DNA of 64,000 bases from Paracoccus laeviglucosivorans (GTDB taxonomy: Bacteria; Pseudomonadota; Alphaproteobacteria; Rhodobacterales; Rhodobacteraceae). A program made the position numbers and the translations under genes. Shown here piece after piece: positions 44,278 through 52,914 of the stretch; positions within the stretch are counted from its first letter, which is position 1, and every line of letters starts with the position of its first letter. The notes beneath the pieces are model-generated. The model worked only from the letters and a program-made list of their open reading frames with translations. It had not been told where the DNA came from and ran no database searches. The stretch is from positions 1 through 64,000 of the forward strand of contig NZ_FXTK01000007.1 of NCBI RefSeq assembly GCF_900182695.1, read 5' to 3'.

Positions 44278-45003
44278 ATGACTTACTGCGTCGGGATGAA
44301 GCTGGATGCGGGGCTGGTGTTGTTGTCGGACACCCGCACCAATGCGGGGCTGGACAATATCTCGACCTATCGCAAGATGTTCTTCTTCGAAGTGCCGGGC
44401 GAACGGATCATCGCGATCATGACCGCGGGCAGCCTGTCCGTCACCCAGACCACGCTGGGCCGCCTGCAGGAAGCCATCGAAGATCCCGATGCGGATGAGA
44501 CGACATCAATCCTGAAAGCCGGATCGATGCTGAAGGTCGCGACGATGATCGGCGACACGCTGAACCGCACCCGGCGCGAAATTGCCGAACAGACCCGCGA
44601 GCTTAGCCAGCAGGCCAGCGCCAGCATGATCGTCGCGGGCCAGCGCAAGGGCGGAGAGCCGCATCTGTTCCTGATCTATCCGCAGGGCAATTACATCGAG
44701 GCGACGGATGACACGCCGTTCCTGCAGATCGGCGAACACAAATATGGCAAACCGATTCTGGACCGGGTGGTGACGCCCGAAACCAGTCTTGCGGATGCGC
44801 AAAAGGCTGTGTTGCTGTCGATGGATTCAACCCTGCGTTCAAATCTGTCGGTGGGAATGCCTCTGGATCTGGCGGTGATCGAAAAAAACAGTCTTCGCAT
44901 CGGCTTACGTCGTCGGATACTGGACGGAGACCCGGCTTTCATGGCAATGTCCGCAGCATGGTCTGCGGCCCTTCGGGATAGTTTCGTGAAGGTGACGATC
45001 TAG
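44278..45003 (+). CDS. Anbu proteasome-like peptidase
   Basis: Anbu is an ancestral proteasome-beta/HslV relative that forms large ring or helical assemblies and is an N-terminal-nucleophile hydrolase. The 241-residue protein begins MTYCVGMKLDAGLVLLSDTR, so removal of Met exposes the catalytic Thr, which fixes the start at ATG 44278 rather than upstream in-frame ATGs. NAGLDNISTYRKMF and IMTAGSLSVTQTTLG are further family blocks. It completes the ATP-grasp/alpha-E/transglutaminase/Anbu cassette. No regulatory ATPase is encoded next to it, as is usual for Anbu. Confidence 0.93.
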   Translation: MTYCVGMKLDAGLVLLSDTRTNAGLDNISTYRKMFFFEVPGERIIAIMTAGSLSVTQTTLGRLQEAIEDPDADETTSILKAGSMLKVATMIGDTLNRTRREIAEQTRELSQQASASMIVAGQRKGGEPHLFLIYPQGNYIEATDDTPFLQIGEHKYGKPILDRVVTPETSLADAQKAVLLSMDSTLRSNLSVGMPLDLAVIEKNSLRIGLRRRILDGDPAFMAMSAAWSAALRDSFVKVTI

Positions 45004-45062
45004 CAATTCGTCCTTGTCCCGGTGGTAAGCCGACCTGTGTTGTTGACGAGGAGTGTTGTTAC

Positions 45063-46382
45063 ATGGGTCTGGATTTTTCCGGCCAGCCGACGGACCTGTT
45101 TCATATGCCGTCGATCCATGCGGGGGTTCATTATGCCCTGCCGCCGACCGACTGGCTGATGCGCCCGGTTCCGGGTGCCGATGTTCACCTGTTCGCGGCC
45201 AGCGACAGCGATCCCATTCTTGAATTGCAGCAATCGGCCATCGACCGTCAGCAGCAGCGCATTCCGGGCAGCGTCATGGAAATCGCCTCGGCATCCGTCG
45301 TGCTGAGCGGGGCTGAATTTCGCGGTTTGTTCGCCACCGTGCAGGGCCGGATGTGGCTGAACGGCGTGCAGGGAGACCGTCTGCGCCACCGCTTTCAGCC
45401 CCTGCCAGGCGAAAGTGGCGATCTGCGGGCCGCGTTCCGCAGCGCCCGCGACAGCGGCGAATATTGCCCGCCGGTCTGGGAAGGCGATGCCGCGACGCTG
45501 GACGTGGCATTGGCGATGGGCCATGGCGCGGGGCATCCTGCGGCGCTGGTCGGCTTGATGTCCGATCTGGCGCATGTGGCGCAGGACGGGTCAGACCGAA
45601 TGATCAATCTCCACGTCCCGTCGCTTGCAATCCGTCACGGTCTGGTCGCGATGATTGCGGCGATCTTTCCCACATTGCTGCCCCGGTTGCGTTTTCATAG
45701 CGGGGCGCGGCGCTACGGTGCCGTGCGATCGGTGTTCAATCATCGCCATTACCTGTATCAGGTGCAGGACAGCCGCATCCGCCGCGCCAATCTGGCACAG
45801 GCAGGTTGGCAGCGCCCCGGTTCGACGGCCCGGCAAAGGGCCGCTGTGGCGGGCGCATCCTATGACAGCGGCCTGCGCCTGCTGCGAGAGGCGGCGCTGC
45901 GTCGCATTCCGGCACCCATGAACGATCCTTCGCTGATCTGGCTGACCCCCGGCCCGGATGCCCCGGCGCTGACCGGGCATGAGCCTCTGCTGGAGGGGTT
46001 GCGCGGTCGCGGTTTCCGTTCCGTGCAGCTTGCCGACAAGACGCCCCTGCAGCGCATCGCGGCGCTGCAATCGGCCGAGGTGATCGTCGCGCCTTATGGC
46101 ACCGGGCTTGGTGACATGGCCTTTGTCCGGCCCGGCACGCTGGTCCTGAGCCTTGAGACGCATCGGGTGCTGCATGACTGGGCCGATCTGCTGCCTTTGG
46201 CCCATGTTGCGCAATGCCGCTATTACACCGTGCTGGGCGATATGGCGGGCGGGCGCAGCCCCGACGATCTGCCGCCGCGCTCGGCCCCGGCAGCGCTGCA
46301 TCTGGGACGGCGGGCGATCTCGCGCATCCTTGGCCTGATCGACCGCGACCGCCAGGAACGGCGTCGTCCTGTCTGCGCTTAG
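45063..46382 (+). CDS. GT61-family-like glycosyltransferase (DUF563)
   Basis: The 439-residue protein has the C-terminal DUF563/GT61 pattern, with RIAALQSAEVIVAPYGTGLG followed by DMAFVRPGTLVLSLE. This corresponds to the nucleotide-sugar-binding end of the family. The N-terminal 220 residues are poorly conserved and there is no signal peptide. Such enzymes decorate polysaccharides or proteins. It follows the Anbu gene by 59 bases on the same strand and ends only 3 bases from the convergent mutS stop, so it may belong functionally to the Anbu cassette or be a bystander. Confidence 0.75.
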   Translation: MGLDFSGQPTDLFHMPSIHAGVHYALPPTDWLMRPVPGADVHLFAASDSDPILELQQSAIDRQQQRIPGSVMEIASASVVLSGAEFRGLFATVQGRMWLNGVQGDRLRHRFQPLPGESGDLRAAFRSARDSGEYCPPVWEGDAATLDVALAMGHGAGHPAALVGLMSDLAHVAQDGSDRMINLHVPSLAIRHGLVAMIAAIFPTLLPRLRFHSGARRYGAVRSVFNHRHYLYQVQDSRIRRANLAQAGWQRPGSTARQRAAVAGASYDSGLRLLREAALRRIPAPMNDPSLIWLTPGPDAPALTGHEPLLEGLRGRGFRSVQLADKTPLQRIAALQSAEVIVAPYGTGLGDMAFVRPGTLVLSLETHRVLHDWADLLPLAHVAQCRYYTVLGDMAGGRSPDDLPPRSAPAALHLGRRAISRILGLIDRDRQERRRPVCA

Positions 46383-46385
46383 GCG

Positions 46386-49013
46386 TCAGGCAGGCCGGTT
46401 CAGCAACCCGCGCAGTTCATAGACCAGATCCAGCGCCTCGCGCGCTGTGATCGTGTCGGGATTTACGCCTTGCAGCCGATCCTCGACCGCCGAGGCCTTT
46501 GCCTTGGGCGCGGGGGCAGGCGGGGCTGCGCGAAACAGCGGCAGGTCGTCAAGGATGGCTGCGGGCTTGCCCGCGCCCTCACGCTCGCCGCTTTCAAGCT
46601 GGTGCAGGATTTCGCGGGCGCGTTCGACGACCGCAGGGGGCAGGCCCGCCAGACGCGCGACCTGCACGCCGTAGCTGCGATCCGCCGCGCCCTTTTTGAC
46701 CTCATGCAGAAAGATCACCTCGCCTTCCCATTCGCGGACGCTGACGGTCGCGTTTTCCACGCCGGGCAGGCGCGCCGAAAGGCTGGTCATTTCGTGGTAA
46801 TGTGTGGCGAACAGCGCGCGGCAGCGGTTCTTGGCGTGCAGATGCTCCATCACCGCCCAAGCGATCGACAGCCCGTCCCAAGTCGCCGTGCCGCGCCCGA
46901 TTTCGTCAAGGATCACCAGCGCATGGTCATCGGCCTGATTCAGGATGGCGGCGGTTTCGACCATCTCGACCATGAAGGTCGAACGGCCGCGCGCCAGATC
47001 GTCCGCCGCGCCGACGCGGCTGAACAGCTGGCTGACAAGGCCGATATGGGCGCGGGTCGCAGGCACGAACCCGCCCGCTTGCGCAAGAATAGCGATCAGC
47101 GCGTTTTGCCGCAGAAACGTCGATTTACCCGCCATGTTCGGGCCGGTCAGCAGCCAGATGGCGGGTGTCGCGGCTTCGGTCAGGGCGCAGTCATTGGCCA
47201 CGAACGCCTCGCCCTTGCGTTTCAGAGCGCGTTCCACGACCGGATGCCGCCCGCCTTCGATCAGGAAGGCGCGGCTGTCATCGACCATGGGCTGCACCCA
47301 GCCCGCGCCCGCCGCCAGATCGGCGAAAGCCGCCGTCAGGTCGATTTCGGCCAAGGCGCGTGCGGCCTGACCGATCTGCGGCGCGCGGTCCAGAACCGCG
47401 CGGGACAGGCGGGCGAAGACCTCGCGCTCGATCTCCAGCGCGCGGTCGCGGGCGTTCAGGATGCGGGTTTCCAGCTCCGACAGCTCGACCGTGGTGAAAC
47501 GGATCTGGTTCGCGGTGGTCTGGCGGTGGATAAAGCGGTCGGGCATCGCCAACATGCGTTCGGCATGGGTCGAGGTCGTTTCGATGAAATAGCCCAGCAC
47601 GTTGTTATGCTTGATCTTTAGGCTGGTGACGCCGGTCTGCGCGATATAGTCGGCCTGCATCCCGGCGATGACGCCCCGGCCTTCGTCGCGCAGGCGGCGG
47701 GTTTCGTCCAGATCGTCGTCATAGCCTGACGCCACAAAGCCGCCATCGCGGGCCAGCAGCGGCGGTTCGGCCACCAGCGCGTCGTCCAGCAGGTCGATCA
47801 ATTCGTCATGCCCGGTCAGGTCGCACGCAGCGTCGGCCAGCACCTGCACGCTGTCATCGCCCAACATCGCAGCGATGGCGCCGCCTTGCGTCAGGCCCGC
47901 GCGGATCGCGGCCAGATCGCGGGGACCGCCGCGTTCCAGCGCGATGCGGGACAGGGCGCGGTCCATGTCGGGGGCACGCGACAATGCCTCGCGCAGGTCG
48001 GCGGTCAGTCGCGGGTCGGCGACCAGATGCGCCACTGCGGCCTGACGGGCATGGATCACCGGCAATTCGCGCGACGGCGCGCTGATGCGGCGTTCCAGCA
48101 GGCGCGCGCCGCCCGCCGTCACGCTGCGGTCGATGGCGGCCAGCAGGCTGCCTTCGCGCCCGCCGGACAGGGCTTGCGTCAGTTCCAGATTGCGTCGGGT
48201 CGCGGCGTCGATCTGCATCGCGCCCAAGGCCGCCTCGCGCACAGGGGCACGCAGCAGGGGCATCCGGCCCTTTTGCGTCAGTTCCAGATAATCGGCGATG
48301 GCTCCCATCGCGGCCAGCTCGGCGCGCGAAAACGTCCCGAAGCCTTCCAGCGTTTCGACTTGAAACAGTGCCGACAACCGCCGTGTCGCGGCGGCGCTGT
48401 CGAAACTAAGCGCGGGCAGTTCGGTCAGGGCCGCGCCCGCCTCAAGCGCCACATCGTCCAGCCGAGAGCCCTCGATGGCCAGCAATTCGCGCGGCGCGTG
48501 GCGGGCAAGTTCGGGGGCAAGGCGCGCTTCGGGGCAGGGCATGACGCGGAATTCGCCGGTCGAGATGTCGACCCAAGCCAACGCGCAATCGTCGCGAACG
48601 GCGGCAAAGGCTGCAAGAAAGTTGTGGCGCCGCGCCTCAAGCAGCGATTCTTCGGTCAGGGTGCCGGGGGTAACAAGGCGCACCACGTCGCGGGCCACCA
48701 CGGATTTGGAACCGCGCTTCTTGGCTTCGGCGGGGTCTTCCATCTGCTCGGCGATGGCCACGCGAAAACCCTTGCGGATCAGCGTCAGCAGATAGCTTTC
48801 GGCGGCATGGACCGGCACGCCGCACATCGGGATCGGCTCGCCCAGATGCGTGCCGCGCTTGGTCAGCGCGATGTCCAGCGCGGCGGATGCGGCTACCGCG
48901 TCCTCAAAGAACATCTCGTAGAAATCGCCCATGCGATAGAACAGCAGCGCACCCGGATTGGCCTCTCGGATCGCAAGGAACTGCGCCATCATGGGGGTCG
49001 GTTGGTCACTCAT
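46386..49013 (-). CDS. mutS: DNA mismatch repair protein MutS
   Basis: MutS recognises mismatches and recruits MutL. The 875-residue protein has the mismatch-contact motif GDFYEMF near the N-terminus, a connector and clamp region, and an ATPase domain with Walker A GPNMAGKST at residues 624-632, SRVGAADDLARGRSTFMVEM and DEIGRGTATWDGLSIAWAV. ATG 49013 (MSDQPTPMMAQFL) matches family length; an upstream in-frame ATG at 49211 adds an unconserved extension that would overlap the next divergent gene. Confidence 0.97.
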   Translation of the reverse strand: MSDQPTPMMAQFLAIREANPGALLFYRMGDFYEMFFEDAVAASAALDIALTKRGTHLGEPIPMCGVPVHAAESYLLTLIRKGFRVAIAEQMEDPAEAKKRGSKSVVARDVVRLVTPGTLTEESLLEARRHNFLAAFAAVRDDCALAWVDISTGEFRVMPCPEARLAPELARHAPRELLAIEGSRLDDVALEAGAALTELPALSFDSAAATRRLSALFQVETLEGFGTFSRAELAAMGAIADYLELTQKGRMPLLRAPVREAALGAMQIDAATRRNLELTQALSGGREGSLLAAIDRSVTAGGARLLERRISAPSRELPVIHARQAAVAHLVADPRLTADLREALSRAPDMDRALSRIALERGGPRDLAAIRAGLTQGGAIAAMLGDDSVQVLADAACDLTGHDELIDLLDDALVAEPPLLARDGGFVASGYDDDLDETRRLRDEGRGVIAGMQADYIAQTGVTSLKIKHNNVLGYFIETTSTHAERMLAMPDRFIHRQTTANQIRFTTVELSELETRILNARDRALEIEREVFARLSRAVLDRAPQIGQAARALAEIDLTAAFADLAAGAGWVQPMVDDSRAFLIEGGRHPVVERALKRKGEAFVANDCALTEAATPAIWLLTGPNMAGKSTFLRQNALIAILAQAGGFVPATRAHIGLVSQLFSRVGAADDLARGRSTFMVEMVETAAILNQADDHALVILDEIGRGTATWDGLSIAWAVMEHLHAKNRCRALFATHYHEMTSLSARLPGVENATVSVREWEGEVIFLHEVKKGAADRSYGVQVARLAGLPPAVVERAREILHQLESGEREGAGKPAAILDDLPLFRAAPPAPAPKAKASAVEDRLQGVNPDTITAREALDLVYELRGLLNRPA

Positions 49014-49157
49014 CGGCTGGCCTGCGCGTTCTGGGGTAAGTCCTTCTAGGGGATGGGGCAGGGGATGGAAACCATCTCGCGCCAGCGCTGGGAAAATCCC
49101 CGGTGACAGAACTTCGCGCATCGGGCATCGTCGGCCGAAGGGCGGAGCGAGGGACAC

Positions 49158-49997
49158 ATGAAGGCATTGATTCTGGGGGGAGTTATCGCTTGCAGCCTGT
49201 CTGCCGCGCAAGCGGCATGCCCGGATTCATCGCTGATGCACAACGCCGCCCGCGGCTGGATCGCGGGGCAGCGCCTGCCCGATCCGCTGGTGCGCAATAT
49301 GGACGACGCCAATTGCGCCTATGCCAGCTTTCGTGCCGTGCTGGAGGCGGAACTGGGACCACCCGTCGGCGTCAAGGTCGCATTCACCTCGGCCGAGGCG
49401 CAGGAGAATTATGGCATCAGCGAGCCGATCGCGGGCGCGCTGTTTGCCCCCATGCTGGTCGCGGATGGCAGCAGGCTTAGCCTGAAAGGCAGTCGCGCCC
49501 CGCTATACGAGGCCGATCTGGTCGTGACCGTGGCCGATCCCGCCATCATGCGGGCCACCACGCGGGCGCAGGTTGCCGCTGCCTTGCGCGATGTGCGCCC
49601 GTTCATCGAACTGCCCGACATCGCGCTGCCGCGCGGGGCAGTGCCGGATGGGCCGCTGTTTGCCAGTTATGGCGTGACGCCGTGGCGCGGGGTGCTGGGG
49701 CAGGGCATCCCGATTTCCGCGCTGGCCGATCCGGTCGGTGACCTTGAGCGGATGACCGTCGCACTGAAGGTCGATGGACGGGTCGTCCATACCGACAGCG
49801 GGGCAGCTTTGCTGGGGCATCCGCTGGATGTGCTACTATGGCTGGTGCAGCACGGGCGGTATGAATTGCACGCCGGCTCAATCGTTTCGCTGGGATCGCT
49901 GGGCACGTTCGGACCTGCCATGCCGGGCCGCCGAATCGAGGCGGAATACAACCTTGGCGGATACCCGATGAAAGTCGGGGTGACGCTTGCCCCTTAA
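49158..49997 (+). CDS. exported hydratase/FAH-fold protein (MhpD-like) of unknown role
   Basis: The 279-residue protein has a clear signal peptide (MKALILGGVIACSLSAAQA). The rest resembles 2-keto-4-pentenoate hydratases: GPPVGVKVAFTSAEAQENYG, EPIAGALFAPML, YEADLVVTVADP, VRPFIELPD and LGHPLDVLLWLVQHGRYELH. Known members are cytosolic and bind Mg2+ through a Glu-x-Glu pair and a later Glu; here the pair is Glu-x-Asp (YEADL), with the later Glu kept in FIELPD. Export of this fold is unusual. It is divergent from mutS and followed by an ABC importer gene after 133 bases. Confidence 0.78.
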   Translation: MKALILGGVIACSLSAAQAACPDSSLMHNAARGWIAGQRLPDPLVRNMDDANCAYASFRAVLEAELGPPVGVKVAFTSAEAQENYGISEPIAGALFAPMLVADGSRLSLKGSRAPLYEADLVVTVADPAIMRATTRAQVAAALRDVRPFIELPDIALPRGAVPDGPLFASYGVTPWRGVLGQGIPISALADPVGDLERMTVALKVDGRVVHTDSGAALLGHPLDVLLWLVQHGRYELHAGSIVSLGSLGTFGPAMPGRRIEAEYNLGGYPMKVGVTLAP

Positions 49998-50130
49998 TCC
50001 CGGTTCTTAAAAGATAAATCCCGGCAAAAACTCTTTGCGATGCAGGCCGCTATGTCGCAAGACTGTCACTGGGCACGGCTAGGTGGCACGTGATGCTGCC
50101 GAGGCGGCACAAGTTGCAACGGAGTTTGCC

Positions 50131-51237
50131 ATGACCATTCATTCGAAAGCGGCAAGCCTTGCCGCGCTGATCGCGTTGGCCGCCTCGGGCGCGGCATCGG
50201 CGCAGGATCTTGCGGCACTGGAAGAAGCCGCGAAGGCAGAAGGTATGCTGACCACCATCGCGCTGCCGCATGACTGGTGCGGCTACGGCGAGGTGATCGC
50301 CGGCTTCAAGGCGAAATACCCGGAAATCCAGATCAACGAGCTGAACCCCGATGCCGGTTCGGCCGATGAGCTGGAAGCGATCCGCGCGAACAAGGACAAC
50401 AAAGGCCCGCAGGCGCCCGACGTGATTGACGTCGGCCTGTCCTTTGGTCCGCAAGCCAAGGCCGAAGGGCTGATCCAGCCTTATAAGGTCGCGACCTGGG
50501 ATTCGATCCCGGACGATGCCAAGGATGCCGAAGGCTTCTGGTATGGCGACTATTACGGCGTGATGGCGTTCGGTGTGAACACCGACCTGATCGACGAAGC
50601 GCCGAAGTCGTGGAAAGACCTGTCCAAGCTGGAATATGCCAACGCCTTCGCACTGGCGGGCGACCCGCGCGCCTCGGCTCAGGCCATCATCTCGGTCATG
50701 GCCGCTGGCATGGCCAATGGCGGCGAGCCGGGCGAAGCTTCGGGCCAGAAGGGCATGGAGCTGCTGGCCGAAGTCAACAAGGCTGGCAACTTCGTTCCGG
50801 TCATCGGCAAGTCGGCCACCATCGCGCAGGGCGCGACGCCGATCGTCACCGCCTGGGACTATAACCTGCTGTCCTGGCGCGATGGCCTGAACGGCAACCC
50901 GCCGGTCGAAGTCATCATCCCCGAGGACGGCGTTGTCGCGGGCGTCTATGTTCAGGCGATTTCGGCCTATGCGCCGCATCCGAACGCTGCCAAGCTGTGG
51001 ATGGAATACCTGTATTCGGACGAAGGTCAGCTGGGCTGGCTGAAAGGTTACTGCCACCCGATCCGCTTCAACAATCTGGTTGCCGAAGGCAAAGTCCCGC
51101 AGGAAATGCTGGACGCGCTGCCCCCGGCTGCCGCCTATGAAAAGGCGATCTTCCCGACGCTGGAACAGCAAGAGGCCAACCGCAAGGTCGTGACCGAGGG
51201 CTGGGACAATGTCGTGGGCGCGGCGGTCAAGGAATAA
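50131..51237 (+). CDS. ABC transporter binding protein, polyamine/iron/phosphonate type
   Basis: The 368-residue protein has a signal peptide (MTIHSKAASLAALIALAASG, ending ASAQ) and a type II periplasmic-binding fold of the family holding PotD, FbpA and phosphonate-binding proteins: WCGYGEVIAGFKAKYPEIQI, APDVIDVGLSFGP, YYGVMAFGVNTDLI and PHPNAAKLWMEYLYSDEGQ. No ligand-defining motif was recognised (no obvious paired Tyr of FbpA), so the substrate is open. CGGAG lies 8 bases before ATG 50131. It leads a complete importer. Confidence 0.9.
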   Translation: MTIHSKAASLAALIALAASGAASAQDLAALEEAAKAEGMLTTIALPHDWCGYGEVIAGFKAKYPEIQINELNPDAGSADELEAIRANKDNKGPQAPDVIDVGLSFGPQAKAEGLIQPYKVATWDSIPDDAKDAEGFWYGDYYGVMAFGVNTDLIDEAPKSWKDLSKLEYANAFALAGDPRASAQAIISVMAAGMANGGEPGEASGQKGMELLAEVNKAGNFVPVIGKSATIAQGATPIVTAWDYNLLSWRDGLNGNPPVEVIIPEDGVVAGVYVQAISAYAPHPNAAKLWMEYLYSDEGQLGWLKGYCHPIRFNNLVAEGKVPQEMLDALPPAAAYEKAIFPTLEQQEANRKVVTEGWDNVVGAAVKE

Positions 51238-51244
51238 GACGGTC

Positions 51245-51268
51245 GGCCCCGCCACATCAGGCGGGGCC
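51245..51268 (+). terminator. attenuating hairpin between binding protein and permease
   Basis: GGCCCCGCC (51245-51253) pairs perfectly with GGCGGGGCC (51260-51268), followed by TTCC. It probably favours the binding-protein message over the permeases. Confidence 0.65.
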
Positions 51269-51289
51269 TTCCAAGTCCGGGGGACAGCG

Positions 51290-52135
51290 ATGAAGTTAGG
51301 TTGGAACTGGCTGGGCATCCTGCCCTTCTTTGCTTTTGCGGCGCTGTTCCTTGTGCTGCCGACGATGAACATCGTCATCGGCGCATTCCAAAATCCCGAA
51401 GGCGGCTTCACGCTTTCGAATCTTGCGGGGCTGACGGCACCGCGCATCATGGACAGTTTCAAGATCTCGATCCAGATTTCGCTGGCATCGGCGATCCTTG
51501 GCTGCCTGATCGGCTTTGCCATGGCTGCGGCGCTGGTCATGGGCGGCCTTCCCGGCTGGCTGAAAGGCCCGTTGATGACGTTTTCGGGCGTCGCCTCGAA
51601 CTTCGCGGGCGTGCCGCTGGCCTTCGCCTTCATCGCAACGCTGGGCCGTGTCGGTCTGGTGACGATGCTGCTGCGCGAATGGTTCGGCATCAACATCTAT
51701 GCGATGGGCTTCAACCTGCTGTCCTTCTGGGGCCTGACGCTGACCTATCTGTTCTTCCAGATCCCGCTGATGATCCTGATCATCACCCCGGCGCTGGAGG
51801 GGCTGAAACGCGAATGGCGCGAAGCCGCCGAGGTGCTGGGCGCCTCGACCTGGCAATATTGGCGCATGGTGGCGCTGCCGATCCTGTTCCCGTCGCTGCT
51901 GGGCACATTCGCGCTGCTGTTCGCCAACAGCTTCGGTGCGGTCGCCACGGCCTATGCGCTGACCGGATCGTCGCTGTCCATCGCGCCGATCATGCTGTTC
52001 GCGCAGATCCGCGGTGACGTGCTGCAAGACCCGCATCTGGGCTATGCCATGGCATTCGGCATGATCGTCATCACCGGCATCGCCAATCTGGCCTATGTCA
52101 TCATGCGGTCCCGCGCCGAAAGGTGGATGCGATGA
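51290..52135 (+). CDS. ABC transporter permease (first subunit)
   Basis: The 281-residue protein has about six spans (WNWLGILPFFAFAALFLVLP first) and an EAA loop WREAAEVLGASTWQYWRMVA typical of the PotB/FbpB group. It follows the binding-protein gene and ends in an ATGA overlap with the second permease. A Gly/Asp-containing GGGGGACAG site precedes ATG 51290. Confidence 0.92.
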   Translation: MKLGWNWLGILPFFAFAALFLVLPTMNIVIGAFQNPEGGFTLSNLAGLTAPRIMDSFKISIQISLASAILGCLIGFAMAAALVMGGLPGWLKGPLMTFSGVASNFAGVPLAFAFIATLGRVGLVTMLLREWFGINIYAMGFNLLSFWGLTLTYLFFQIPLMILIITPALEGLKREWREAAEVLGASTWQYWRMVALPILFPSLLGTFALLFANSFGAVATAYALTGSSLSIAPIMLFAQIRGDVLQDPHLGYAMAFGMIVITGIANLAYVIMRSRAERWMR

Positions 52136-52914
52136 GAAAGTTCTGGTCCTGGGCCGCAATCGTCATCGGTGGCCTGTATTTCCTGCTGCCGCTGATCGGC
52201 ACGATCGAGTTTTCGCTGCGGATGCGGCGCGGGGAATATTCGCTGGATGCCTATGCTTCGGTGCTGTCCGATCCGGCGTTCCGGGCGACCTTCGGCTATT
52301 CGGTGCTGATGGCGCTGCTGACCATCGTGCTGGGCGTGCTGATCGTGGTGCCGACCGCCTATTGGGTGCGTCTGCGGCTGCCGCGCCTGCGGCCCTATAT
52401 CGAATTCATCACGCTGTTGCCGCTGGTCATTCCGGCCATCGTGGTCGTGTTCGGCTATATCCGGCTTTACAATACCAGTTCATGGCTGCCGCTGACGGGA
52501 TCGGGCGGGACGACGAATATCCTGCTGCTTTGCGGTTATGCCACGCTGGCGCTGCCTTACATGTATCGCGCCATCGACACCGGCCTGTCCACGATGGACG
52601 TGCGCTCGCTGACCGAGGCGGCGCAGTCGCTGGGCGCGGGCTGGCCGCGCATCATCGGCACACTGATCCTGCCCAATGTGCTGGCTGCCGTCATGTCGGG
52701 CGCGTTCCTGACCTTCGCCATCGTCATCGGTGAATTCACGATGGCCGCGCTGCTGAACCGCCCGGCTTTCGGCCCGTATATGCAGCTTTTGGGCGCGAAC
52801 CGCGCCTATGAACCCGCCGCATTGGCCGTCATCGCCTTTGCCGTCACCTGGGGCTGCATGGGCCTCATGCAACTGATTTCCCGCCTTGCGGGTGTGCGAA
52901 AGACCGCGAAATGA
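52132..52914 (+). CDS. ABC transporter permease (second subunit)
   Basis: The 260-residue PotC-type permease has spans beginning FWSWAAIVIGGLYFLLPLIG and an EAA loop SLTEAAQSLGAGWPRIIGTL. The start ATG 52132 overlaps the preceding stop, and the stop overlaps the ATPase start (52911-52914), so all three subunits are translationally coupled. An upstream in-frame ATG at 52123 is less likely. Confidence 0.92.
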   Translation: MRKFWSWAAIVIGGLYFLLPLIGTIEFSLRMRRGEYSLDAYASVLSDPAFRATFGYSVLMALLTIVLGVLIVVPTAYWVRLRLPRLRPYIEFITLLPLVIPAIVVVFGYIRLYNTSSWLPLTGSGGTTNILLLCGYATLALPYMYRAIDTGLSTMDVRSLTEAAQSLGAGWPRIIGTLILPNVLAAVMSGAFLTFAIVIGEFTMAALLNRPAFGPYMQLLGANRAYEPAALAVIAFAVTWGCMGLMQLISRLAGVRKTAK

